From CBDBKE01 sp965218055 (GTDB taxonomy: Bacteria; Acidobacteriota; Terriglobia; JAJPHL01; JAPKYU01): a stretch of DNA of 64,000 nucleotides. Position 1 is the first letter of the stretch, and each line of letters starts with the position of its first letter. Location: positions 1,488,001-1,552,000 of the forward strand of contig CBDCKA010000002.1 in assembly GCA_965218055.1 (NCBI GenBank), in the 5' to 3' direction. Shown here piece by piece: positions 53,510-63,089 of this stretch. The position numbers were made by a program, and so were the translations under genes. Under the pieces are notes generated by a model. That model saw only the letters and a list, made by a program, of their open reading frames with translations. It searched no databases and was not told where the DNA came from.

Positions 53510-56500
53510 CTAAAACTCGTAACGCAAGCCGAATTGCATAACCCGCGGCGGGACCATCAGCAGGCTGTAGTTGCCGAACGATCCGGACCCGGTTGACAGA
53601 TCCAGAGTACCGAGAACGGCAGTGTTGAACCGGACGCTGTTCGTCAGGTTGAATGCCTCCGCTCGAAATTGCAGGCTGTGCCCCTCGGAAGGCATCTGGA
53701 AGCGCTTGCCGATTGCCATGTCAATGGAGAAGATCCCGTGGCCCCGCAGGTTGTTGCGCTGCCCGACCTCCCCGGGAAGCACCTGCCTGAACGATGACAA
53801 GGCGGCCTGCGAATCGCTGAAGACATTCGGCCCCGTGCCGCCGCCGATCAGCCTCGCGTTTGGCGTGTTCGTCTGCTCCGGAATCGGCCCGACGGGTTCG
53901 GCAAAATGCCTGTAGCAATAGCACGTCGGCCACGCCAGACCGTTTGTCACGCTGAGCGGAAAGCCTGACGTCAAGCGCAATAGGCCGCTCACTTGCCAGT
54001 CGCCGAACACTGCCTGGCCCGCTGGACCCATATTGGGGAGGATGGGCTTCCCTCGACCGAACGGCAACTCCACGACCCAATTGGCGTTCGCTTGGTGGCG
54101 CAAGTCGAAATCCGAAACGGCTCGTTGCGCATCGCGGTCCCAGGAGTTGATCACGGTGTGCGTTGACCAGTAGGTATCGGAAGGTTGCTGGCCGAATCTC
54201 GCGCCCACGCCGGGCCGCTCGCCAACGGACACCAAGTCCCTGGATTCGGAAAGCGTGTAGTTGAGGTCAAACTGGAAACCGCTGGAGAAGGACTTGCGCA
54301 ACGACAACTGCATCGAGTGGTAAGTCGATGTCCCAAACGAGCGCAATGCATCGAAGGCCCAGAATTGAGGGTTCATGAACGCCCCCGGCCCGAAGTCGCT
54401 GCAGAACGGGTTACAGCCATAGAGACCATCGATGTTAGATATCGCAGTGCCTGTGTCGGGGGACGTGCTGCGGATAGTCTCGTAAACGCGCTGCGTCGCT
54501 GTCATTTCCGGCGTGGCGGCATTCGAATACAAGTTCTCCCAAAACGCGACCGGGCCAATAGCGGAGACCGGACGGCCGTCGCTGATTTGCATCTCGATAT
54601 CGCTGAGCGCATCGATCAAGTACTGGCCGGACTCGGGATCCCTGAAGTTGGCGTACTGAGCCGCGGCGGTGTCATTGACGAGCAGCTTGCGTCCGAGCCT
54701 GCCGACATAGCCGACTTCGGCTATGAATCCGCCGCCCAGTTCCCGGGAAACGAAGATCGTCGGATTGATGCTGTACGGCGCCTGCACGCTCGAGTCGATT
54801 CCCTGACTCCAACTCCCGCTATTCGGCGGCGTGCCGGGTCCCCCGCCCGGCGGCGGCGGCAGCAGTCCCGCAGCGGGTATATCCGAGAGCCCCGAGAAGC
54901 GCGGCGCCGTAGCGAGCGTGAAGGCGAGCTGCGTCAAGCTGGTGGAGAGGCCGAACGCGTTGCGGTCGAGCATCTGGATCATGCCCATCCCGAAACTGTT
55001 GTAGAAGAGTCCCGCGCCGGCTCGGATCGAAGTCTTGCCGGGTCCGCCGAACAGTTTAGCTAAAAAGCCGTTCCGTGCTTGCGGCGAGAAGGCCACGGCG
55101 AGGCGCGGCGAGAAATTCGTAAAACTCGTGTCCCAGAGCGGCGTCCCTTCCGCGCTGTCAGCCGCCACGTAGCCGAGCGGGCCCGCTTCGCGAGTGGGCC
55201 GGCCGGCCTCGGCCAACTCCTGACGGAGCGCGATATAGTCCCCAATCCGAGGGGCGATGCTGACCTGTAATCCATTCACTTCCCGGACCGGCGGAATCAG
55301 CGACCAGCGCAAGCCGGCCGTGACGCTCAGGCCCGGCTTGACGCGCCAAGTATCTTGGAAGTAGAGTTCCAGTTCCTCCTTCCCGTACGTTCGCCGCGTC
55401 GGGTCGTCCGCCGGCAACGGGTTTCCGTCGAGATCGAAGTTGTAGTTCGCTTGAATGAAGTTGATGACGCCGAGGGCAGTCGCCATATTCTCCCGGAAGT
55501 TTCCCCTATCGGCGGGCGCCGCGGGGAGACGAGACTCAAGCGTTTCCCAGTTCTGAGAGGGAATGGCCCAGGCTGCCTGTTTCGCAAAATGATAGCTGTT
55601 GCCGAAGCTAAAGCGCTGGTTCCGAATCGAGCGGAACACCCCGCCGAATTGAAGGGAGTGCGGACCGCGTATCACGGAGATGTCCCCCGACACCGTCTGC
55701 GTCGGCAAGTACGTTTCCTGGGGCGTCGTCGTACCGGCGAAATTGTCGATTAAGCTATCGCCCAGACTCACTCTACCCTCCCTCTGAACACCCGTTAGAT
55801 CCACCTTCTGGCCGGTGAAGCCGTAACGTAAAGTGGCCACAGAGCTGCTATCCAGCACGCCGGTGTACCCGATTGCCAACCCGCGGCTGGTGTCCTGGGT
55901 CTCCCGATTCGAGGGTTGGCCGGGAAACTGGGGCACGTCGCCGATGCTGTCGTTTTGGTAGTTGCCGCGCACGAACATGCGGTGGACGCCGTTCTGGTCC
56001 AAGGTCCAATCTACTCTCGTGATCAAAGTGTTCCAGACAAGCGGAGTTGGGGCAGTGAACCGGTATCCGGCGGTATTCAGACCATCACCGACGGTGGAGT
56101 CGTTCGGCGCCGGAAAGGATCTGAAATACTCCAGCGCGGCCGGACTGGGGCCGACCTTAAGCGGATCGATGTTGGAACGGATGAACGCCGGATCGAGTTC
56201 CTGCACTGCTCCGCTGACATCCCTGTACCGGAGAAAGCCGTTACGCATCGATTCTCCCGGAACTTTACGTACCGCGTTGCCCTCGCTGGCGTCCCGGCGT
56301 CCTTCGTAGTTGGCGAAGAAGAACGCGCGATCCTTCTTGATGGGGCCGCCGACCGAAACTCCGAAGATGTTGCGGATGAGTTTGGCGCGATCGACGCCGG
56401 CCCTGTTGTTGAAGAAGTCGTTCGCCGCCGTGGCGGTGTTTCGGTGGAATTCGTAGAGCGACCCGTGAATCTCGTTCGTGCCGCTCTTGGTCACCAGAGA

Positions 56501-57289
56501 GACTTGCGCGCCCGCCGACCGGCCCTGATCAGCGTTCGCCGTGGTCGTCACCACGCGGAATTCCTGAATCGAGTCCAGCGTGTTGCGAAGCACGCTCGTG
56601 AAGGGCAGACGTCCGTTCTGGTCGTTCACGTCGACTCCGTCGAGCGTTACGTTTGACTGGTCGCTCTGAGCACCGTTCACCGAACCGTTCCGGATATCCC
56701 CCGCCTTCCGGGAGTCCAACGGGTCGGCGCTCAGGAACGTAACGCCTGCCTGCAGCGAGAGCAAGCCTGCCGGATTTCGTGCGTTCAGGGGAAGCTGCCT
56801 GATCAGCTTCGTTCCGAACGCGTTTCCGACCGACGCATCCGTTGTGTTCACCTGCACGCCAAAAGCAGATACATTGAGGGTTTCTTTGATCGCTTCCACA
56901 GAGCCGAACACAACGTCATTTGTGACGGTCGTGTTGACAGGCAATATGACACCCTCGGTGATGACCGATTCGAAGCCCTCCTTGGTTGCGACGAGAGTGT
57001 AGGTGCCGGGCCGGAGCTGGGCGAACGCATAGCGCCCGGCGCTGTCGGACAAGACTGATCTCTGCAAGCCGATCTCCCCGTGCATCACTTCGATCTCGGC
57101 CTCGGGAACCACGCTTCCGGTCTCGTCGGTGACTACCCCGCTCAAACCGCTCGATTGAGCAAGCAGGCTTGGAGTAATAAGGGTGCCGGACATGGCCACA
57201 AGCAACGCGATCTGTGCTACAGACCAAAAACGTGATGGACACGCCCGGACTCGCCTGATCTGAAGATATAGCTGATGTTCCTCTACCAC
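53510..57289 (-). CDS. TonB-type outer-membrane receptor with carboxypeptidase-regulatory domain
   Basis: A 1259-residue protein: long signal sequence (IALLVAMSGTLITPSLLAQS), a CarboxypepD-regulatory beta-sandwich (SGVVTDETGSVVPEAEIEV, GRYAFAQLRPGTYTLVATKE), a plug domain (IRQLPLNARNPAGLLSLQAG), and a barrel ending in the aromatic QFGLRYEF. This Oar/TonB-dependent-receptor-like architecture is greatly expanded in Acidobacteriota, so it is the main taxonomic clue. Ligand unknown. The start lies 50 nt from an IS1380-type end at 57339. No TonB or SusD-like partner is adjacent. Confidence 0.88.
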   Translation of the reverse strand: MVEEHQLYLQIRRVRACPSRFWSVAQIALLVAMSGTLITPSLLAQSSGLSGVVTDETGSVVPEAEIEVMHGEIGLQRSVLSDSAGRYAFAQLRPGTYTLVATKEGFESVITEGVILPVNTTVTNDVVFGSVEAIKETLNVSAFGVQVNTTDASVGNAFGTKLIRQLPLNARNPAGLLSLQAGVTFLSADPLDSRKAGDIRNGSVNGAQSDQSNVTLDGVDVNDQNGRLPFTSVLRNTLDSIQEFRVVTTTANADQGRSAGAQVSLVTKSGTNEIHGSLYEFHRNTATAANDFFNNRAGVDRAKLIRNIFGVSVGGPIKKDRAFFFANYEGRRDASEGNAVRKVPGESMRNGFLRYRDVSGAVQELDPAFIRSNIDPLKVGPSPAALEYFRSFPAPNDSTVGDGLNTAGYRFTAPTPLVWNTLITRVDWTLDQNGVHRMFVRGNYQNDSIGDVPQFPGQPSNRETQDTSRGLAIGYTGVLDSSSVATLRYGFTGQKVDLTGVQREGRVSLGDSLIDNFAGTTTPQETYLPTQTVSGDISVIRGPHSLQFGGVFRSIRNQRFSFGNSYHFAKQAAWAIPSQNWETLESRLPAAPADRGNFRENMATALGVINFIQANYNFDLDGNPLPADDPTRRTYGKEELELYFQDTWRVKPGLSVTAGLRWSLIPPVREVNGLQVSIAPRIGDYIALRQELAEAGRPTREAGPLGYVAADSAEGTPLWDTSFTNFSPRLAVAFSPQARNGFLAKLFGGPGKTSIRAGAGLFYNSFGMGMIQMLDRNAFGLSTSLTQLAFTLATAPRFSGLSDIPAAGLLPPPPGGGPGTPPNSGSWSQGIDSSVQAPYSINPTIFVSRELGGGFIAEVGYVGRLGRKLLVNDTAAAQYANFRDPESGQYLIDALSDIEMQISDGRPVSAIGPVAFWENLYSNAATPEMTATQRVYETIRSTSPDTGTAISNIDGLYGCNPFCSDFGPGAFMNPQFWAFDALRSFGTSTYHSMQLSLRKSFSSGFQFDLNYTLSESRDLVSVGERPGVGARFGQQPSDTYWSTHTVINSWDRDAQRAVSDFDLRHQANANWVVELPFGRGKPILPNMGPAGQAVFGDWQVSGLLRLTSGFPLSVTNGLAWPTCYCYRHFAEPVGPIPEQTNTPNARLIGGGTGPNVFSDSQAALSSFRQVLPGEVGQRNNLRGHGIFSIDMAIGKRFQMPSEGHSLQFRAEAFNLTNSVRFNTAVLGTLDLSTGSGSFGNYSLLMVPPRVMQFGLRYEF

Positions 57290-57338
57290 CTTGATGTTCT
57301 TCTCCCAAGTTGGCTGATCGGCATACTACCACTTCCAA

Positions 57339-57365
57339 CCAGGATTTCCTTTTTGGCCGTCCTGG
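57339..57365 (+). repeat. Solo IS1380-type end upstream of the receptor gene
   Basis: CCAGGATTTCCTTTTTGGCC and GTCCTGG, matching 51222-51248 in inverted orientation and the ends at 22043. It may have altered the receptor promoter. Confidence 0.55.
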
Positions 57366-57519
57366 CACGAACAGGGTAGCCGATCCACGGGCCGCCATAC
57401 AACGGTTTTCGCACTACTTCCCCGTTTGGACTCCTCTCGCTGCTGCTCCGGCCGTCGGATGCTGCCCGATTGCGCCGTTTCAGCAAACGCAGAGGGCTTT
57501 TTGGCAAAACCCCTCCCGC

Positions 57520-58011
57520 GGCTTTGTCAAGTTAACGGAGCCGAGGCAAGATTCTCCCGAAAACGAATGGAGTTTTGCAATTGCTCAACAGGCGCACGTC
57601 ATCTCTTTCCAATCGGAAAAAGCCCGGGTGCGGAGGAGTCGATGATGGTGCGCTTTCAGATGATGACGACCGACTCGGAACAAGTTCTGAATGGGGCCGT
57701 GGACTGAGAGAAAACGTTGTGTATGTTCTATTGATTTGAACCGTCTCATCCGGCGTTCTTGCTGACGCGTTGGCTGATGCGAGGCTTCAGCCCTGTTGTT
57801 CTCGTATCGACCGGTGCGATGAACGACAGCAGGAAAGACCTCTCGATGCGCTGCCCTATAACTGCGCAGCTTGTCGGTGATCAGTTGCCAGGGTGGTCGT
57901 TTCTGATGTTGCAACATCTTACGAAAGAAGCGCGTAGCGGCTCGACGATCTCTACATTTGGTAACCAGAATATCGATTACGTCTCCATCCTGATTGCCCT
58001 GGACTGGGTAA
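57520..58011 (-). mobile_element. IS6-family remnant cut by an IS3 element
   Basis: The end GGCTTTGTCAAGTTAAC starts at 57520. The minus strand 58011-57585 encodes NQDGDVIDILVTKCRDRRAA, ITDKLRSYRAAHREV and RAEASHQPTRQQERRMRRFK, the C-terminal half of an IS6-family transposase. The IS3 copy begins at 58012, and no N-terminal half is found on its far side, so a deletion followed. Confidence 0.75.
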
Positions 58012-58051
58012 TTTAGACACTGAGGTTGGGAATTAACTACCCTGGTGTCAT

Positions 58052-58312
58052 ATGAACAAAAAACATCATCGTATTGCAGCTGACGTAAAAGCCGATATCC
58101 TACGCCGCGTCAAGGAAGAAGGCATCTCGGTGGCCCAGGCCGCCAAGGATCACGGTATTTCTGAAGGGAGCATCTATGGTTGGATGGTAAAAGGAGCAAC
58201 CGGTGCCCCGTCCTGGGCGGAGTTCTCCCGACTTCAGAAGCAGAACAGAGAACTCCTGGAACTCGTGGGCGAGATCACGCTCAAGCTCTCCATGACTCAA
58301 AAAAACAATTGA
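58052..58312 (+). CDS. IS3-family transposase OrfA
   Basis: An 86-residue helix-turn-helix protein (VKADILRRVKEEGISVAQAA, HGISEGSIYGWMVKG) with a C-terminal coiled segment (RLQKQNRELLELVGEITLKL). The final codons run through a seven-A stretch where the ribosome can shift by minus one into orfB. Confidence 0.8.
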   Translation: MNKKHHRIAADVKADILRRVKEEGISVAQAAKDHGISEGSIYGWMVKGATGAPSWAEFSRLQKQNRELLELVGEITLKLSMTQKNN

Positions 58313-59097
58313 GCGAAGGAAGAAACAAATCAGCGCTTGCCCGAGCCCTTGGCATATCCCGCGCGAGCCTGTATTACGTCCCAAGAATGAAGGAGAAGGA
58401 CTGGCGCCTCAAGGTCCGCCTGGAAGAAGAGCTGCAGATCCATCCCTCCTACGGCTCCCGGCGAATTGCTACGGCACTGGGACTCTGCCGCCAGCGGGCG
58501 CAGAGGGTCATGCGTCTGTTTGGCATCAAGCCCTACCGCAGGAGAGGCAGAAAATGGAGAAAATCCAAGGTTTCCCGGACCTATCCCAACCTCCTGCTCG
58601 CGCTCATGCCCGCATATGCAAACCACATCTGGGCAACGGACTTCACCGAGTTCGTGCAGCACGGAAAGAAGGTCTATGTGGCGACCGTGATCGATCTCTA
58701 CACCCGCCGGATCCTGGGAATCCAGGTTGCGGTGAGAAAGGGAGCCGCGCTCACCATTCAGGCGCTTTCCAACGCCCTGCTCCATCATCCGCGCCCGGGT
58801 CTATTCCACTCCGACAACGGGAGGGAGTATGACGCGATGGCGTTCACTGAAATCCTTGATGGATGCGGCATCGTGATTTCACGGAGCCGCCCGGGGTGCC
58901 CTTGGGAGAACGGATACCAGGAATCGTTCTACGACAAATTCAAGGTTGACCTGGGAGATCCGAACCGCTTCAAAACACTGGGGGAGCTAGTGGCGGAGAT
59001 CTACCGCACCCTGTGGGACTACAACAACACGCGGATTCACTCCGCGCTCAACATGCCGCCTGTGGTATTCGCCAAACGGTATGCGTTAGTCGCGTAA
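58297..59097 (+). CDS. IS3-family transposase OrfB (made by minus-one frameshift)
   Basis: OrfB has no good start of its own; the open frame from 58180 overlaps orfA. The slippery A-AAA-AAC near 58299-58305 would fuse it to OrfA, giving a product with NKSALARALGISRASLYYVP and the integrase core: HIWATDFTEFVQHGKKVYVA, LFHSDNGREYDAM and SRSRPGCPWENGYQESFYDK (D, D, E). All catalytic residues are present, so the element may be active. Confidence 0.8.
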   Translation, partial: SKKQLSEGRNKSALARALGISRASLYYVPRMKEKDWRLKVRLEEELQIHPSYGSRRIATALGLCRQRAQRVMRLFGIKPYRRRGRKWRKSKVSRTYPNLLLALMPAYANHIWATDFTEFVQHGKKVYVATVIDLYTRRILGIQVAVRKGAALTIQALSNALLHHPRPGLFHSDNGREYDAMAFTEILDGCGIVISRSRPGCPWENGYQESFYDKFKVDLGDPNRFKTLGELVAEIYRTLWDYNNTRIHSALNMPPVVFAKRYALVA

Positions 59098-59126
59098 AAA
59101 ACTCTCAGAATCAGTGTCTAAAGAAA

Positions 59127-59252
59127 TCAGTCCTTGACATCCTTTTCCATAGTGGAAGTCTTTTTAGTGGCCAAAACGCGGTAATCATAAGCATCTTCAG
59201 CGGCAAGGAAGCTAGCGGAGAGCAATACAAAGGTGATCAATCTGATGATCAT
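59127..59252 (-). pseudogene. Duplicated 5' end of the three-repeat secreted protein gene
   Basis: The segment 59140-59334 is the reverse complement of 30942-31137 with only a handful of mismatches. It includes the promoter region, the ATG (59252), the signal peptide and DAYDYRVLATKKTSTMEK, then diverges and stops at 59127 after 41 residues. It is bounded by the IS3 element on one side and an IS30 fragment on the other. Confidence 0.8.
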
Positions 59253-59340
59253 GTAAGTTCGTCCTGTGTGTGGGGGTTTTGGAAACGCATCCTAGCGCAA
59301 CGCTACCATAAAGCAAGCAACTCTGGAAGTGGGTAAATCG

Positions 59341-59620
59341 AAATGGCAAAACTCTTACCCCAGAGGATGAGTCGGCTCACGTGTCTCAGGAAACGATCTA
59401 TCGTAGCCTTTTTATTCAGGCCCGCGGGGCTCTGAAGAAAGAACTGGCTCAGTATCTGCGGTCCAGGCGAACGATTTACCGGTCCCGGCATGCGAGCCGG
59501 AAAGGCCATGGGAAGGGACAGATCACCGACATCGTATCGATCCGTAAGCGCTCGGCTTCAGTTGAAGATCGTGCGGTACCGGGTCACTGGGAAGGCGATC
59601 TGATTGCCGGATCGCTGGAC
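59341..59620 (+). pseudogene. IS30-family transposase internal fragment
   Basis: Encodes SQETIYRSLFIQARGALKKE, QYLRSRRTIYRSRHASRKGH and EDRAVPGHWEGDLIAGS, the central region of IS30 transposases up to the first catalytic Asp (GHWEGD). Both ends are missing. Confidence 0.7.
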
Positions 59621-59852
59621 AGCGAGGACCGATCCGCGAGCCACGGTGCACGAGGGGAGGGGGTTCAAGAGCGCGGGGGTCATCTCGTTCATGGAATCTC
59701 CGTAGCGTTTTGTGCGCGAACTTAATGCCATGAATGTATCATGCACCGTATCACATTTCAATCCAATGCCTGCTACCGAGGCGTGACCCTTGACGGCGAG
59801 GACCGATCTGGCAGAATCGAAGGCGAGGGGAAAGGGGACCATTGGGCGAGCC

Positions 59853-60602
59853 ATGATCGAGCACTTGCGCGGACGAGAGAGAGCACTGGAACCGCTTGGC
59901 TGGACGGGCCGAGAGGCGGAATGGATCGCGCTTGTCTGTCTCCATAGCGGGGTTTTTATCCGGCCTCAATTTTGTCACTACTTCAACACGGATCGAAAAC
60001 AGGCTCTCCGGGTTGTCAGGGCATTGGTGGCGCGGCGCGCGGGCATCGAAGGGGATTCAATGATGTTTCCCGGTGGCGCTCGATTGTGCCGAATTTCGAA
60101 CATGGCGATCTACCGGGCGCTCGGTGTCGAGAATATCCGGCATCGGCGGAAGGCCCGGAACTCTGTTCTGATGCGCCGGCTCCTGTCGCTTGATTTTGTC
60201 CTGGAACATCCAGGGTTGAACTGGCTTCCCACCGAACCGGAGAAGGTCGAGTTTTTTGAAGGGCTCGGCATTTCTTCCCGCTTGGTTCCCCGCCGGATTT
60301 ACTACGGAGACGATGGCGCGAAGAATCGCTACTTTACGCTCAAGCTCTCCATCGCGGGGGGCGCTGAAACTGTCACCTTTGCCTATGTCGATCCAGGCCG
60401 GGAGAGCACCGGTGAACTCAACACATGGGGAGCCGCGCATGTTCCGCTTTGGGATGCGATCCGCGCCAAGGGACGACAGGTCCGAGTGGTTGCCATTGCC
60501 GCCGAACATGAACCCATTGAGCGGGCGGATCGGGTGCTAAGGGCATGGGCGGCGGCACCGGAGAAGGATGGAACCGGCATGTCGGTGAAGCAGGAGATCG
60601 CG
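59853..60602 (+). pseudogene. Truncated paralogue of the T4SS-linked winged-helix protein
   Basis: Start chosen at the ATG at 59853 (MIEHLRGRERALEP) by alignment with the copy at 2795-3736. About 250 residues align throughout, including ALVCLHSGVF and ALGVENIRHRRKAR. Homology ends after VKQEI at about 60600, where the other copy continues for 55 more residues; the open frame then runs through a tRNA-like sequence to 60689. The flanking T4SS genes are absent. It records a second, related transfer element or a rearranged copy. Confidence 0.75.
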
Positions 60603-60626
60603 AGTTCGAGTCTCGTCGGCCCGCCA
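60600..60626 (+). other. tRNA 3'-end-like sequence, candidate attachment site
   Basis: GCGAG-TTCGAGT-CTCGT is a canonical T-arm with consensus loop, followed by CGGCCCG and CCA. The rest of a tRNA is absent. It coincides exactly with the break in the winged-helix paralogue and lies 86 nt from the end of an integrase gene, as expected for an att site of a tRNA-integrating element. The distance from T-stem to CCA is one base short for a standard encoded CCA, so a fortuitous match is possible. Confidence 0.45.
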
Positions 60627-60711
60627 TTTAACTTATTTGTTTTCAGCACCCGTCTGCCTTCCCTCTCATTGCGGAAGACGGAATCGTAAAGAAACCGTCA
60701 GAAAACCGGCT

Positions 60712-61866
60712 CTAGTTGGCCGGCAACGTAAAGGAAGTCGCGCCGTGCTCGTTCGCCTGCCGGTCGAGCTTGGACAGCGATTCCCGCATCATGTTGAGCT
60801 TCGCCTGGCTGTAGCGCTTGAACACCGCGGCGTCGCCTTGCCGGAGCATCTGCGTCACGAAATGATCCGCCACGCCCCCGGCGCTGAGCCGGGTCGCAAA
60901 CGTGTGGCGCAACTCGTATAACGAAAAATGGGGCAGCCCGGCGCGCTGGAGTGTCCGGCCCCACAGCATGCACACCGTCGAGATATGCGGCTTGCGCGAC
61001 CCCATCCGTGGGCTCGGGAACAGATAGTCGGAATCGCCGCTCTGCTTCATCTGCGAGGCGAACGCTTCGCGGGCCCGCTCCGTCATCGGCATGTCCGCGA
61101 TGCCGTTCACCGTCTTGGAATCCGGCAGATGCACGATCCCGTTCTCCAGATCGACCTGTTCCTTTCGCATCGGGATCAACTCCCGATAGGGCCGCAGCCC
61201 CATCTCTACCATGATCGCGATGATGTTGCGCAAGAATAAGGGTGCGCAGGCTTCCAGCCGGACCTGCTCCGAGGCGCTCAGATAGTGCGGCTTGCGCGTC
61301 GTGCCCGCCAGCGCCACCGGAAACTCCACACTGCCGCACGGATTGACCGCCAGCCGCCGCTTCTTCACCGCCACGCTCAGGATGCGTCGCAGGACGCGAA
61401 ACTCCTGATGCACGGTGGCAGGTTTGAGCCTGCCGCGAAGTTGCAGCCCCAACTTGGTATGCACCCGCTTGCCTGTGTTCAGTCGCTTCATCAAATACGC
61501 TTCGATATCCTCCACTGTGATGTCCGATAGTCTGTTCTCGCTGAACCGAGGCCTGAGGAACTTCAGCGCGCCGAGGTTTTGCAGGTGGGTCTTCTCGCTC
61601 CGGAAGGGCGGTTTGGAGCGGTTCGCAAGGAACCAGTCCGCCCACTGGTTGAAGGTGATCCCACCGTCCGGCGCGGCGCTCGGCGGCAGCCCCTCGTCGC
61701 GAGCCACCAACCGCTTGCGCAGCAGGCAGGCGTCTTCCACGGTTTTCTCCCAACTCTTTCCTTTCGTTGCCCTTACACGGTTTTGGGGCGTCTGCTTTCG
61801 TTCGCAATGCCTACGCCTAGCCCGCTTGATGGGCGAGTTTTCTGACGGTTTATTGACGGTGAGCAT
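60712..61866 (-). CDS. Tyrosine-type site-specific integrase
   Basis: A 384-residue integrase. A core-binding domain (ITFNQWADWFLANRSKPPFR to LSVAVKKRRLAVNP) precedes the catalytic domain with EMGLRPYRELIPM (Arg), LYELRHTFATRLSAGG (second Arg; the usual first His is Tyr) and the nucleophile in VFKRYSQAKL. Tyrosine replacing His in the HxxR box is unusual and may reduce activity. Start at 61866 has a GGTGGAG ribosome site. The gene ends next to the candidate att site, the normal arrangement. The 500 nt upstream (61867-62368) show no gene. Confidence 0.85.
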   Translation of the reverse strand: MLTVNKPSENSPIKRARRRHCERKQTPQNRVRATKGKSWEKTVEDACLLRKRLVARDEGLPPSAAPDGGITFNQWADWFLANRSKPPFRSEKTHLQNLGALKFLRPRFSENRLSDITVEDIEAYLMKRLNTGKRVHTKLGLQLRGRLKPATVHQEFRVLRRILSVAVKKRRLAVNPCGSVEFPVALAGTTRKPHYLSASEQVRLEACAPLFLRNIIAIMVEMGLRPYRELIPMRKEQVDLENGIVHLPDSKTVNGIADMPMTERAREAFASQMKQSGDSDYLFPSPRMGSRKPHISTVCMLWGRTLQRAGLPHFSLYELRHTFATRLSAGGVADHFVTQMLRQGDAAVFKRYSQAKLNMMRESLSKLDRQANEHGATSFTLPAN

Positions 61867-62368
61867 TTCTCCACCTTAATCGCTGAGCTATAACCGAAAG
61901 TTGTGGATGAGCAGGAGGAATCCCCAATGCCTGCTCCACAGGCTCGGTGGCCGTAAGCCCGGCGTGGACAACTGTCGATTGACACCATGCAGTGGCCGCT
62001 CATTATCATCTTGGGATTAGTCGCAGCGGCGATTACTCAAACTTGAAATTGCCTATTGTGATGTGAAATCGCACTTTGGCTAATCTACACGAACTTCAGA
62101 ACCAGTAGAAAAATGCACTCCCTCGCGACGTTGCGGGGCAAGGGCGGCAAGACCCGTCAGTGCCTAAGATCGGAGTAATTTGGCCTCCGACTCCTGAGGG
62201 ACACAAACGCGACCGGGAAAACGGTTCGACTGATTCTGCCAGGGCCGCCACTGGCCCGAAGGCCCATACCCAGACCCTCCCTGAAGCGCCCTTCCAATCC
62301 CGTCAAGCGATCCTGAGCGCGGAGTCGGAGACTTGCCCCCCACGGCCCAGCCAGGACTCCACCCCGGG

Positions 62369-63028
62369 CTAGTTGACCCGCTCGCCGTTCAGATATTTGA
62401 TTTCCTTTTTACGTTTGCCCATCCCCTTGATGATCCAGAGCCCGTGCCTCTTGCCGTCCACATAGTCCCCTTCATAGTGCCACCTGAGTTTGCCATCCAG
62501 ATCGCCGCGATCGACCCAGCGGCCGTGCCTCTTGCCGTTCTTATAGGATCCTTTCTCTACGTTCCCGTCCGCGTCGCGAAAAACCCAGCGGCCGTGCTTC
62601 TTGCCGTCCACATAGGACCCTTCTTTACTCCATCTTCCGCCAACCCAGCGGCCGTTGTCATAATCATAGGACCCTTCTTTACTCCATGTTCCACCGCGCT
62701 CAACCCAGTGGCCGTGCTTCTTGCCGTCCTGGAGGCGCCCCGACATGTTCACTCTTTCGTCTTTACCCGTGCCCCAGGTGAGCGTCCCCGTCCCTCGAGC
62801 CCAGCCCCCGGAACACTCGACCGTCCAGGTCACGGTCTCGCCCGTCAAGAGGTAGTCATTCCAGACGTAGCATTTCGGCCGGTTGGACAACTCCTGCCAG
62901 CACTGGGAGCCTCTCGACTGTCCCGCGCAGGTTTCGGCTAACAAAGCCACCTGCGCATACTTGAAGTGGAACTCGTCCGGCAAGGTGAGATCGTGCTCTC
63001 TTTGCAGAGCGACGATCTTATTCATCAC
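62369..63028 (-). CDS. MORN-2-type repeat protein, probably 5'-truncated
   Basis: A 219-residue protein. After a helical N-terminus and PKCYVWNDYLLTGETVTWTV comes a series of repeats built on G-x-Y-x-[DN]-G-K-[KR]-H-G-[RL]-W, at least five between about residues 90 and 205. Such MORN-like repeats occur in surface or envelope proteins and in YwqK-type proteins. A start at 63025 or 63028 is possible, but the protein lacks the signal peptide usual for this layout, and the reading frame is closed by a TAG at about 63071 beside an IS1380 end (63090), so the native 5' end was probably lost. Confidence 0.6.
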   Translation of the reverse strand: MMNKIVALQREHDLTLPDEFHFKYAQVALLAETCAGQSRGSQCWQELSNRPKCYVWNDYLLTGETVTWTVECSGGWARGTGTLTWGTGKDERVNMSGRLQDGKKHGHWVERGGTWSKEGSYDYDNGRWVGGRWSKEGSYVDGKKHGRWVFRDADGNVEKGSYKNGKRHGRWVDRGDLDGKLRWHYEGDYVDGKRHGLWIIKGMGKRKKEIKYLNGERVN

Positions 63029-63089
63029 CTCAAGAGCGGCCCCATCTACGGAGGCGGCCGGCCGTTGCTAACGTCGTGGTTCACAGTAA

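Larger units (their letters stand above)
58012..59122 (+). mobile_element. IS3-family element, apparently complete
   Basis: Terminal repeats TTTAGACACTGA (58012) and TCAGTGTCTAAA (to 59122) enclose orfA and orfB on the plus strand. No clear target duplication. The two flanks belong to different sequences (IS6 remnant; duplicated 31-kb segment), consistent with recombination between copies after insertion. Confidence 0.8.

Noticed and set aside
60600..60626. Complete tRNA gene
   Set aside because: Only the T-arm and acceptor-like 3' side are present; the upstream sequence is the winged-helix reading frame.
60698..61807. 369-codon minus-strand frame overlapping the integrase
   Set aside because: Other-frame shadow; the integrase frame has core-binding and catalytic motifs and a ribosome site.
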